A stretch of DNA of 64,000 nucleotides from Brachionus plicatilis. Its lineage: Eukaryota > Rotifera > Eurotatoria > Ploima > Brachionidae. The notes under the pieces are model-generated. The model searched no databases. It saw nothing but the letters and a program-made list of their open reading frames with translations, and was not told the DNA's origin. The stretch covers positions 95,254-159,253 of the forward strand of contig QEOQ01000690.1 in assembly GCA_010279815.1 (NCBI GenBank), written 5' to 3'. The position numbers and the translations under genes were made by a program. Shown here piece after piece: positions 1 through 17,300 of this stretch. Numbering within the stretch: position 1 is the stretch's first letter; each line of letters starts with the position of its first letter.

Positions 1-5422
<5,422 letters not shown>

Positions 5423-6120
5423 ATTTTAGTACGGTGCTATTTTTTGCCAAATGTAAAGTATGGTCAATTTTCCACAAGACACTTTTCATGCGATTTTTTT
5501 GTTGTTGTTGCTGGGATCTTTTTTTTTNNNNNNNNNNNNNNNNNNNNNNNNNNNNNNNNNNNNNNNNNNNNNNNNNNNNNNNNNNNNNNNNNNNNNNNNN
5601 NNNNNNNNNNNNNNNNNNNNNNNNNNNNNNNNNNNNNNNNNNNNNNNNNNNNNNNNNNNNNNNNNNNNNNNNNNNNNNNNNNNNNNNNNNNNNNNNNNNN
5701 NNNNNNNNNNNNNNNNNNNNNNNNNNNNNNNNNNNNNNNNNNNNNNNNNNNNNNNNNNNNNNNNNNNNNNNNNNNNNNNNNNNNNNNNNNNNNNNNNNNN
5801 NNNNNNNNNNNNNNNNNNNNNNNNNNNNNNNNNNNNNNNNNNNNNNNNNNNNNNNNNNNNNNNNNNNNNNNNNNNNNNNNNNNNNNNNNNNNNNNNNNNN
5901 NNNNNNNNNNNNNNNNNNNNNNNNNNNNNNNNNNNNNNNNNNNNNNNNNNNNNNNNNNNNTTAATATTTTAATTTCTTAAACATAATTGTAAATTTAAAA
6001 AAGGGAAAACAAACAGTACATAACTACCTTCCTTTGTATTCAATTTTATGTTATTTTTTACATCGCCGAATCTGGCGTAATTTTATGAATAAATAATAAT
6101 AATAATTTCGAATTATAAAG
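5423..6120 (+). other. UNC13 3' flank with a 433-base assembly gap
   Basis: Bases 5528-5960 are all N, so open frames across them are meaningless. The flanks are AT-rich and non-coding. They are probably UNC13 3' untranslated sequence, with a possible polyadenylation signal AATAAA at 6088-6093. The gap begins inside a T run, which suggests an unresolved low-complexity tract or repeat. Confidence 0.7.
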
Positions 6121-6570
6121 CACTTTCCAAATCTTACTTTTAATTTTTGTAATGAGAAGATATCGTTATTTTTGGGCATGTAATGAATAGTGTTAAATTA
6201 AGGTTGTTTAAAATTCAAAATAAAAATTTAATTTCTATAATTTTTCTGAAGGTGTTTTTAAAACATAGAAAAAAAATATCGAATTGCCAAAAAAAAAAGA
6301 ATGTAGAATAATTAAAACATAAAATATCAAAATGATATAGAAAAAATAAAAATTTATTTGTAAAAGCACACACATCTTTATTATTAACAAAAACAAAAAT
6401 TTTTTTTTTTCAAGAATTGATTAAAAACAATAACAAAATTAAGCTCAATTATACAAAAAATCAAAAAAATTGTCTCACAATACGAATCAAAAACAATTGA
6501 AATGCATATTAATAGTATTGATTGTTTATTTTTGGATATTTAATTAATTAAAGAGTAAGATTTCTATGTT

Positions 6571-6760
6571 AGCGTTTTAATGAACTGGTTAATTCGTAGC
6601 TAACATTACATTTATAAAATATTATTCCGGAGTTATTATTTATATTTTATTAATTACTTTAATTGGTGGCTTGGAGATTTAATACTTAAGTAATACTTAA
6701 GCTCTGAAGGAGCATTAGCTCGGTACAGATAAAACAAATAAATGAAAATTATTATTATTT
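6571..6760 (+). repeat. Dispersed repeat B (copy 1) joined to the TAGCTCGGTACAG tail
   Basis: The stretch from about 6571 (GTTAGCG..CTGGTTAATTCGTAGCTAAC) to about 6692 (GGTGGCTTGGAGATTTAATACTTAAGTA) matches 47911-48035 closely, apart from a few substitutions. Here it is followed directly by GGAGCATTAGCTCGGTACAG and an A-rich AACAAATAAATG tail. The tail suggests retroposition through RNA, perhaps as a SINE. A convincing pol III A box plus B box pair could not be found. Confidence 0.6.
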
Positions 6761-7399
6761 TTATTAATTTAAATTAAAATTTTTAATAAAAGTGTATACG
6801 GACCAGGATAGGATTTTTTTTTACTTATATGATCAATTAAATGGTTTGCTTTATTTAAAAAGCAAACTACTTTATATTTAAATAATTTGTTTCTAATGAT
6901 TTGTACAATCCTAACCAGTACCCACTCCATGACAAAATGTTGTAACCACCAGTATAATATTCATAAGAGGAATTCATAAATTTTTCTCCTACAAACCCTT
7001 AATTAAAAAAAAATTGAATAAATGACTAAATTGAAATAAATGTTATTTTTAATAAACATTTTATTTAAAAAATTTATTTTTATTTTTTATTTTTAAATTG
7101 GTGTCACTTGCACTGACTGCAACAGGTAAATGAGCACCAAATGACTGACAATAATAATTTATAAGTCAGCAAATGCATAGTATTTATTGATACCAGCACG
7201 CTGTATAAAACCATAAGAGTCTAAGATCCATGGGATTGAAAAATAAATTATTACCAATTTTCTTGTTTTTATTGAATTGTTAAAAATTCGACAAAAACTA
7301 GAATATGGCAAAGGTTTCTGTTGCCAATGAAACAGCCCCAATTTTATTAAATTTAATATTGCTAAAAATTTAATCATTTTTTTAACTTTTTATTTGTTT

Positions 7400-8480
7400 T
7401 CTACAAATTAAATTTAAAATAAAAAATCCTTTTTATGTTTCATTTTACATCTAGGGATGTATCTTTTATATCTTTTGCCCAAAGATTCGGCATAGTTTTT
7501 AACTATTGAGTCCGTCCTTATTAATAGCATATCCCCAGTCAGCCATCTTTTGAAGGGCACTATATCAAATAATAGCAGACTAAATAATAGTCGTTTCAAA
7601 TAAAAGTAAATATCAAATAATAGTTTTTAAATAATTGTTTTCAAATAATAGTTTTCAAAAAGTAGTTCTTAAATAATAGTATTTTCAAATAATGGCTTTT
7701 TCAAATAGTAGTTATTTCAAAGAATCGTGTATTTTTTCTAACTATTGGTATATTGACTTTTTAGACTTTGGAAAATTTGCTTGAAGTTCATCGAAAACTG
7801 ATAAAATGTCTTTTTGTGGAACAAAAGGAAAGAGTTTTAGATGCTTTTAAAATTTTTAAATTCCATGTTGACGTTAATCTTGGTATATAAATTTAGAAAA
7901 CTCTTGTAAGAAACATCCTACTGTAACAAGTTAGTTCATCAATTTAGATTAGAGCAAAATTTTACAGATATAATTATAGAACAATTAGAGTCAAGTGATA
8001 CATATTCAATTTCAACAAAAAATAAAAATTTTGGAAAAAAACTAGTTTATTATTTAAAAAAAAAGAGAAAAATTCAAACTAAATGATATATTAAAACTTT
8101 TAAAAATATTTTTGCTTTGCCAAAAAATTGGGGTCAGTATTTTTGTAGAACCCGATTTGATTGACAATTATTTAATTTACACTTATTTGAATAACATATT
8201 ATTTAAACCAAATATTGTTTGATTTTTCTACTGTTTGGAAAGACTATTATTTGAAAACTATTATTTGATAGTTTCACCTTTTGAAGCATATGCTAAATAA
8301 CCTCTTCTTCTTGTGTTCTATAAACTGTTGGGCGTCCAACATCAGTTGATTTGTATCATCCAATTAAATGATTAAAAAGCGTTTGTCTTGGAATTCCGTA
8401 TAAATTCGCGGCTTGAGATCGATTTAGCTTATTGCTATTTCCATCACTTATTGGGTCTTTTAGAGTATATTTTTTTTTTA
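7400..8480 (-). pseudogene. Pogo/Tigger-like transposase relic (psq-type helix-turn-helix), split by a hAT-like insertion
   Basis: Reading the minus strand from about 8468 gives ..ISDGNSNKLNRSQAANLYGI then PRQTLFNHLIG, a stop, YKSTDVGRPTVYR and TQEEEVI. This is the helix-turn-helix plus GRPTV/EEE pattern of pogo-family (Tc1/mariner superfamily) transposases. When the insert at 7556-8278 and one copy of its duplication are removed, the frame continues as ..HMLQKMADWGYAINKDGL, and after a frameshift as IVKNYAESLGK, as expected for the next part of that DNA-binding region. In-frame stops and frameshifts show it is dead. The catalytic DDE part was not recognised. Confidence is good for the family and low for the exact limits. 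Confidence 0.7.
7556..8278. mobile_element. Non-autonomous hAT-like element with 8-bp target-site duplication
   Basis: The element is flanked by identical 8-bp copies TTTTGAAG (7548-7555 and 8279-8286). Its ends are imperfect inverted repeats carrying ATCAAATAATAG (left) and CTATTATTTGAT (right). Inside each end the CAAATAATAG motif repeats about every 13-20 bp (7565-7700 and 8245-8265). It is 723 bp long with no transposase frame. An 8-bp duplication fits the hAT superfamily. The host site is a transposase relic whose frame is restored on removal, which proves the insertion. Confidence 0.8.
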
Positions 8481-9301
8481 GATTGAATATCTTTGTCCTG
8501 TGACATTTTAAGCTTATTTTTAATCATTTTAATTTTGCTTTTTTTTTATGTTTGAAATAAAAATTTGGTTTTGAAAAAAAAATTTTTTTTTGAGAGTGAG
8601 AAAGAGAGAAAATAATTTTACAATTTTTTAATTATTAAAAAATAGCGTAACTGCATTTTATAGTCTTATTCGGTTAAATGGGTTAAATGAAATATTATTT
8701 GGACTAATTGGGTGATTTTTTGGACCAATAGGGTAAAATACATTTAACTTTTTAAGCCTTAAAAATAACCCCATTTGATGAAGCCCTAAGGACATAACAC
8801 CTAGGACCTTAAAACACCTATTTCCCGAATTACTAAATCGAGAGTTTTTCACCTTATTAGGCGTAGTCGAACTTTAAGAGAAAAAAAAAGCATGTTACGA
8901 ATTTTTTTAAAAATATATCACACATATCATTCGATTCCTCTCCTCGAGTTCTACATATTAAGATATTATTTTAAGGAAATAGCTTTAAAAATGGAGGAGA
9001 TATAGGGGATTTTCAAATTCGATCACGCTATTAACTCATAACCCCTTTTGACCAGATTACCATATGTGAGGTAAATTTTTTAACATAAGGTTATGAATTT
9101 GAATTTGGTTTGGTAATTTTACGTAATCAGCCGATTCTGTACCTTTTTTAAAAGCACTGTAAATAATAAAATTAATTTCTTGATTTTTTCAACATACTGT
9201 ATTAGAAACAGTCTTACTTGCTATACTTATGTTCTTATAAAAATTTTAAATTAGCTAAAATTTGGACTAATTAACTGCGAAATTTTATAACATATTAAGT
9301 C

Positions 9302-9790
9302 TGACTGTGAAAATGTTGAAAGGATTCAACGCAGAGCTACGATATTTGTTTCTTCAATTAGAAACAAACTGTATGAAAGCAGATTGAAGGCTTTGAACAT
9401 TCCAAATCTGGTGGAAAGAAGAAAAAGAGGTGATCCAATTCAATTATACAAGTTCATGCATGGAATAGAATTGGTTGAAAAAAGCAACAATTTTAATGTC
9501 ACAAAAAACCAAGGAAGAAATCACTGCTTCAAATATCAAAAAGAAATTTCGAGACTCCAACACAGAGACAACTTCTTTTCAACAGAACAACTAGCACATG
9601 GAACTCGGTGCCAAATCAATTAGTTGAAGGCCCCAATGTTAACAGCTTTCAAGCAGGCATTGATTGCTGGATCAGCAGCAATTAATCACATCAGCTGTCT
9701 TAGTATGCCTTGTCAGCACACTCGCTGGCTAGACAGCTACAGTAAAAACTACTACTACTTCTACTACTACTACTATAATAAAATTAAATT
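9302..9790 (+). mobile_element. Non-LTR retrotransposon (Jockey/CR1-like) 3' end, 5' truncated
   Basis: The plus strand reads CENVERIQRRATIFVSSIRN then KLYESRLKALNIPNLVERRK, RGDPIQLYKFMHGI and FFSTEQLAHGT, with frameshifts after about 9600 (NQLVEGPNVNSF). This is the typical C-terminal tail after the reverse transcriptase of Jockey/CR1/I-type elements. It ends in a GCTACAG motif and a (TAC)n-like tail at about 9740-9780. 5' truncation and a microsatellite tail are normal for LINE insertions. The relic is not functional. Confidence 0.85.
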
Positions 9791-11378
9791 AACCAAAAAA
9801 AGCTCTAGAAAAAAACAGATTTAGCCAGTTGGAATAATTAAGTAGAGCCTTCTCCTAGGCAAACTTTTTTAGAAAATTAAATGATCGAAAAGAATCTTTC
9901 CTTTAAATCTTAATTAGTAAGATAAAAATGGCATTCATTTTGCTTATCAACTGTAAACTTGAGTGAAAATTCTTTTTTTTTTTAAAAAGTCTGCCTCCAA
10001 TTTTATCATCGTGATTTGGGACCAGCATTGGCATTAACAATGTATTCATTAGCTCTTGCTTGAAAGACTTCTTGCCCCGATCTTCACTGCTTCTCCTCAT
10101 TTTGTCATCAGGACTTGGGAACGGACAATAGTAGAATTAACAATTTTAGGTTTAAGCAAAAACCAGAAACACAAAGACAAACTCAGAAAAACCTCTTGCA
10201 TATTTTCTAAATAAAAAAATAAATATAAAATAAAAAATACTATATATTGATCACATTAATAAAAAATAACCCTCTTTTTCAATATTTTTAATTTTCCGAT
10301 ACTTATCTTATTTAATTTTTATTTAATTTTTTTTATTAATAAATGAAGGAGCTTTAGCTCGATACAGACTAACAAACAAATAAAAAATAACCCACCTTTT
10401 AAGTTTTTTTTTTTTTAAAAAAACAATAAAAAAATTGAATCATTTTATATTTAATTTATTTACAGTGTTGACGTAATAATTTGTTTTTTTTTTAAAGAAA
10501 TTGAAAAAAAAAGGCTCTAAATTTTTATTTAAAAATACCTTTTTTTTTCCCAATTTTATTAATATAATTTTTATGTGTTTGATTTAGGGTACCGACTTTT
10601 TGGGCTATTTGGATCTCAAAAAATTGGTTACCCATTAAACCCAAAAACGCATAAGCTAACTAATACCTACACCCAAATATTCTTAAAAAAGTTGGGACCC
10701 TTATCCATACCAATTACAATTACCCGCAAAAAAAAAAGTCACTCTACTAACACTCGAACTCCAACAAATTTCGCTGAAAAAGACAATATGATTCTTCATT
10801 TTTTGAATGCTTTTCAAGGTATAAAATATTTTTAATTTTAGGAAAAAAAATATTTTTTTATTAATTTATCTCAATATTTTCTAAATAAATTTATTTTTTT
10901 TCAAGACGAAGAAAAAAATTTATATCAAATTTGCCTAAAAATTATTAGTCGTCAAAAAAAGTGCTTATTCAAATTTTAATTTCGTTTTAGTTAAGTCTAA
11001 TATTTTTAAGATTATTTAAAATCCAACTTGACAAAAAATGAATTTGTATTATCATAAAAAATGTTTTTTTATTAATAAACTTTTTTTGGACCGAAATGAT
11101 TGTTTGAAGGGATTTATTTTGAAAAAAAATTATGATTAAAAATAAATAATGTAAGAAAAATGCATAAAAAATTAATTTTATAAGGGCGTCTGTGAGCTAG
11201 AAAAATTGGTACGTCATTTTTACATGTCTCTAGTATTTTCTTTTGTGCTGCACAACTCATTCTCACAGCACATCTTAAAATTATGTAACTTTTAGAAATT
11301 TAATATTCGGAAAAAATGATCATTTTGTTCTAAACTATTCGCTTACAATTTGAATGACCTGAACAGAAACAAAAAGCT

Positions 11379-14300
11379 ATGAACCAAAACTATGACTCGG
11401 AGCAAAATTTTTTGCTCAATTTCCCAAATTTGAACTCAGACTTTGGTCATCAGCAAAATTTGGCTTTTTTGGCCCAGGACCTGCTCAACGAAGCGCAAAA
11501 ATTTCAGCCCAAACAAGAAGCATTGGAGAGCGAATCCGATGAGTCGGTGAATGACCAAGAGCCCGTGGCCAACAGCTCGAACGGAACAAAAAGACGTGCA
11601 AAGCAAAACAACGGCGAGTCCAAGAAACACAAGAACCAGTTCCAGAGAAAAAATATCAAGTATTTTTTTTTTTTTAATTTTTTAATTTTCAATTAAATTT
11701 TTGAGTAAATAAAAAATAAAAAAAAATTTTTTTACCAATTTTTATTTAAAAAAAAAATTAAATCAATTTATATTTAAAAAAAATTTTTTTCAATTAATTT
11801 TTATTCAAAAAAAAAAATTAAATCAACTTTTATTAAAAAAAAAATTAAATTTTAGAAAAATAATCGGAGAGAACAGACTGAATGAGTCGACACTTAAGGC
11901 ACTTCAGGATGAACAAGAGCGCCAAATGCGCCTCAACATCGATTCATACAAAAATGCCCAATTGAGCCAACACGACCTGATGAACAAGTCGTCATCGTCC
12001 TCTTCGAATCAATCAGTGCTGATTCTGGACAACGAAACTGGCGAAACCGGTCCCATTGGCAACATCAATGACCATTTGGCAAAAAAACTTGATTCAATCA
12101 GCCGTCTGAACAAAGACTTTATGGAACAGGAAAAAAAAGTCGACTACGAAGACTTGACTTTGTCGGATGACGAAGGGAACACCATGCAGACCATGGACGA
12201 TGACGACGACTGTCTAATTTTGTCCGAAAGCGAGCATCAACAGGAGGAGGCATGCAAAAAAAAGGCTATTAGAGGAATACACATGAACGATGATCTAAAT
12301 CAGCCGGACCAGAATGGCCAAGTGCTGGTCAATGTGAACCATCCAGCAGAAGATCCGGACATTTATTTGATTCCCTTTTTGGCCAAAAATATAAAGCCGC
12401 ATCAGATCGGAGGCATCCGCTTCATCTACGACAACATTGTGGAGTCGCTGAGCCGCGTCCAAGACAAACAATCCGGCTTCGGATGCATCTTGGCGCACGC
12501 CATGGGACTTGGCAAAACTTTTCAGATAATTACTTTCATTGAAGTGTTTTTGCGGTGCCGCGGCACCAAACGCGTGCTCTGCATTGTGCCAATCAATACC
12601 ATACAAAATTGGATGAATGAGTTTAACCACTGGTTGCCAGAAGATGGCCAGCAAACACTTGACAATGATACCATTATAAATTACAAGCGTCCGTTCAAAG
12701 TCTACCTGATAAATGACACTGCCAAAACGCTCAGACAGCGCACTGACATCATTCTCAACTGGAAGCACAATGGCGGGGTCTTGTTAATTGGCTACGAAAT
12801 GTTTCGAGCCTTGGTATCGCCCAAAAACAATTTGACTAAGAAAAATTCGGCCACAAAACTCAGTGCCAATGGTTCAAATCAAAATTTGACTAGGTACATC
12901 AAGCAAAAGGATGCTGACTTGATTGATTTGGAGAACGAGGAAATTCAATCAAACAAACCAAATGGTAAGTGAAAAAATTATTTTTTTTGGAAAAATTTTC
13001 TATTTGTCTGACTTAATAAGTAATTAGATTTTTTTTTTTTTTTTTAAATTAAATTCTCAATTCAATTTCGCCACCAATTGGAAAATCTAAAAATAAAAAA
13101 AAATTTATGAATTGAAAATTTTAAAATTTTCCACAAAGGCTAACAACATTAAATAAAATAAAGAGCCGTCTGATTATTATGATGCCAATAATTTATGTGG
13201 CTATTTAAAGAAAAAAGTTACAGTGAATCTTATTATTTTATATCTTAATAATTAAAACTAAGAGACTTATACGTGCTAAATTAGTTATGTCATTATTGAC
13301 GTTTTATTTTTTTGAAATTATAATTTTTTTTTAATGATTCCTAATTAATCAAAATTCAAGTTAATGATCTTGATTATTTCAAAAAATACTTAAAAACTAG
13401 ACTTCTTTTTAAGCATAGACTGTTAATAATTTTCTTCAAGAAATTTAATAAAAGTCACCACGAATTTATTATGAAAACATCTAATTTAAACGTACTGTAA
13501 TTTATTTAATAAATTTAAACATAATTAATAGAATTGTACAAAATAAATGAATTCATCTCAAATATAAAAAAAAATTAATTTTTTTACAAGTCATTTGACT
13601 TGACTTGACATTGAATTGACTTAATTTCAAAAAATTTAATTTTTGTTTTCGAAGGAATTTGATAAAAAAATCTTCTAATAAATTTTCTAGTATGAATAAT
13701 ATTAAAACCTTAAGAATCATAATTTGGATTTGATACTTTTTACCCATTTTTTATTTACTTTCCTTAAAAAAAATTCAAGTCATTCAAAGTCAAAAAAAAA
13801 ATTGACTTAATGACTTACGCACAAGTCTGGTATTTTTACGTAAAATAACCTAAGCTTACATTAAAATACGTAAATTATAGTAAATTCGTTCCTAAATGCT
13901 TACGTCCAAAAAAATGAGGATTTTGGTAAGAAAAATAAAAAATTGGCTTCTTTTCCAAAATATTTAATAAATTATTATGAAAAATTAAAAAAAAAATTCA
14001 ACATTTTTTTCTGTTTCTTCCTTAATTTTACGTAAAATTACACAATTTTAGGTAAAATCTGGTGAATAAAGTTTTTTTAAAAAAAAATTTATAGCTAATT
14101 TGTATCCTGAGTCCTTTTTTGGTCATAGCTAATAATTTTCAAAGACTAATTTGCATTTTATATTTTTATTAACAAAGAAAATACAACAGCAACAACAAAA
14201 TATAACTTAACTTTTTTTATACACATTCATTTTATATTGCAACTAATGACAATTTAAATATAAAAACTACACTAAGAAACTAAATCTAGGAATACTAAGG

Positions 14301-17300
14301 AAATTCAACAGAGTCTAAATTAAACACGCTAACAAAATATATATAAATACAAGTAAATCTATACTGTTAAAGTTAAATTATTAATGAATTATTAAATCAA
14401 TTTCATTCCTAATCAATTTGTTATATTTACAATAAATTTATTCCAAAAAATGTTTAAAAGTTCAAGTAACTTCAAACTTTTTATATTCATGTTTGTTACA
14501 AAAAAATCGGAATGTTATTGTTCTATCATAACAGTGTGTAATGAGTTGATTTTGTTCTTATTTTTATTAAATTTTTGGAAAAGTTTAAAAAAAATAAAAT
14601 AATTTTCATTACTTCACAATGCTCCTGAAAATTCCTGTTAGTTCTAATTTTAAAAAGGACGCATATTAAAAATTCAATAATTTTTATTAAAAGTCAATAG
14701 AAAAAAATGTAAATTAAATATATTAATCGTCATCTTAAGAGATAACATTTTATTACATCCTAAATTTGATGTAAAATTACGTAAAATGATATAATATTAT
14801 CCGTTTTACCGTTTAAAGTAAAAAACTGTACATTGCTGATACAATACATGGTTCTGAGGTAAAATTACGTTATTACGTTATTTAAAAAAACGTAATAAAT
14901 GATCTTTTTGTGGCCCTTTTTGGTTTAACCCTTTTTTACGTAAAAATAGGTAAATTTAAGTAAATTCTCCAAAAGTATTTTTTTTGCGCCCCAAAAAATG
15001 ACAAAAATCAGAGTATCAAAGATCGGAATGTATTTACGTGATACTATATTTATTTATGGGGAAATTACTTTATCACACAATTTTTATGCTTTTTCGCATA
15101 TTTTTCACTCTTTTTCACACACATTATTTATTTCACATAACATCTTTTTTTAGCACAATTTTTCTCTCTTTTTAGCATGAAAAAAGCTGAATTAAAAATA
15201 AGATTAACTTTTTGACAAATCTTTATTTAAAACAAAATTTAGGTTATTTAGCATACAAAAAGGAATCTTATAAAATCTGTAATTAAAATAAAATTAAGTT
15301 TATATTAAGTTTATATTTTTATTTAATTCATTAATTCATGGTTCAATTTGTAAAAAAAAAAACTTTTAAGAAATATAACTATATACATGCATCGAAGTAA
15401 GTATCCAAACTAAATGTAAAACTTGGAAAATTAGCTTATTTCTTTTAAAACTCTTTTGATCACGATTTTAATGTATGCTTAATTCATATTTCTTTTATGC
15501 GAAAAAGAGAGATTTAAATCAGAGATGTTGTTTGAAAAAAAGAGTGCTTTTCATGTGTTTTCAAGGATTTTTTGTGTGATTTTAAGTGTGCTATGCGAAA
15601 TAAATAATGTGTGTGAAAAAGAGAGAAAAATATGCGAAAAAGCATAAAAAAATGTGAAAAAAACATAGACCCTTTATTTATTTGCTACTAAAAAAAAATG
15701 ATACCAATTTTATTTTTTTTTCTTTATTTTTAGAAAACAAAAAAATTATTTGATACATATTACAAAAAAATGATATTAATTTCATGATAAAAGAAAAAAA
15801 TTAATTGTTTCTAGATTTTTTGCTTGCAGGTTTACTTTGATCATTGATTGGGTTTTTGCGAGGTCTACCTCTCGGACGTGTAGCTGTACACCATGAACAA
15901 TATTTAGATGCTCATTTGTTTGTATATCTGACGTCGCTGGTGTTAAAGCTTGCTCATGTAAATTTTGATCATTTTCAAATTCAGTTTCAAATTATGAACG
16001 AAAGTTCGTCTTCGGCAACTTCATTTTCTAAATGACTTTGATATTTTTCTTTTAGTAGCAGATAAATAAATTTAATATCACATTAATTAAAATTAGTACA
16101 ATTTTTATCTATTTTTTAGTAGCACGTCAATGAAATTTAGTATCAGCATAAAATATAAGTCTTAAAGAACGTAGTTTACAAATTTCAAGTCAAAAGTTAT
16201 ACAATACTGCTATGATAAACTGTTTTTACGAAATTTTACGTAATTTTACGTAAATTTAGGTAAATTGACGTAAATTTTAGTAGATATAACAAGGGCAAAA
16301 AAAAACTAAAAAAAAAATGCGATTTTTAGGAATTTTTTCTCTTTTTTTAGAAAATTCAAATGATAATTGAAAAAAAAAATTACGAAATTTTACGTAAATT
16401 TACGTAAATTTTTATTATAAAAAACGAGAAAAAAAATCCCGACAATATTGTTGAAATAAAGAGTAATATTTAAATTCATTGTAAATAGTGAGAAATACTA
16501 AGGTTACATTTTATTAGAAAGTTTGCCGAAGTATGTTCCGAAAAACTCAAATTTCAAGGAGTCATGGAAAAAAGCCGCAGATAGTCTCAAAACAGATAAA
16601 AATAAAAAATCTTTTGTAAATATTTTTTCATAAAAAATTAAACTAATTTAATTCAAAATTTAAAATTTTTCCCGTTTTTTAAAATAAAAATTTACGTAAA
16701 ATTTCGTAATTTTTTTTTCTATTTTTATTTTAATTTTCTAAAAAAAGAGAAAAATTCCTAAAAATCGCCATTTTTTTTAGTTTTTTTTTGTCCTTTTTAT
16801 ATTTACTAAAATTTACGTCAATTTACGTAAAATTACGTAAAATTACGTAAAAACAGTTAATCATAGCAGTACTCTTAATTCAGATATCACCTAAGTTGAT
16901 AGAATTTTTCGAGGTTTTCCAAAAAAAAAAATTTAATTTTATCACTGAATACCCAGGTCTGAAAGAACTACCACCTTTCAAAGTGTCACCTTTTTTGATC
17001 CCCTAGGTACAAAATTTTTTTTTGTTGCCCCCCAAAAAATAACAAAAATGAGGGCATCAAAGAACGTTGTTTACGAATTTCAAGTCAAAAATTATAAATT
17101 CAGATATCACCAAAGTTAATAAAATTTGTCGAAGTTTTCCAAAAAAAAATTTTTCCAAAAATTAAATTAATGTTAAAATTTATTAAAAAATTCAAAAAAT
17201 TCAAAAAAAAAAAAAAAAAAGATCTGGAAGAAATTTTGCTTACGCCATGTCTGGTAGTGTGCGACGAGGGTCACCGCATCAAAAACAGCACAGCCAACAT

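Larger units (their letters stand above)
6121..11378. other. Intergenic region between UNC13 and RAD54L2, mostly transposon relics
   Basis: There is no host gene here that I can support. The region holds a dispersed repeat (6571-6760), a pogo-like transposase relic interrupted by a hAT-like element (7400-8480) and a non-LTR retrotransposon 3' end (9302-9790). A single 'CTTTAGCTCGATACAG' repeat tail lies at about 10345-10385. Short open frames at 8658-8852, 9903-10100 and 10575-10835 show no recognisable domain. The rest is A/T homopolymer-rich DNA. Confidence 0.7.
12965..17221. other. RAD54L2 intron 2, a mosaic of inverted repeats and nested elements
   Basis: This 4.3 kb intron (GTAAGT donor) holds a family A element (15031-16160) with a nested MITE, a foldback element (16204-16872), two copies of a local repeat (about 14988-15030 continuing at 16161-16960, and 17010-17160) and many TTACGTAA-type palindromes (13830-16860). 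No coding exon was found inside. The short frame at 15844-16035 belongs to the family A element. Confidence 0.75.

Noticed and set aside
5434..5980. Three open frames of about 170 codons after UNC13
   Set aside because: They consist almost entirely of undetermined bases (N) and carry no information.
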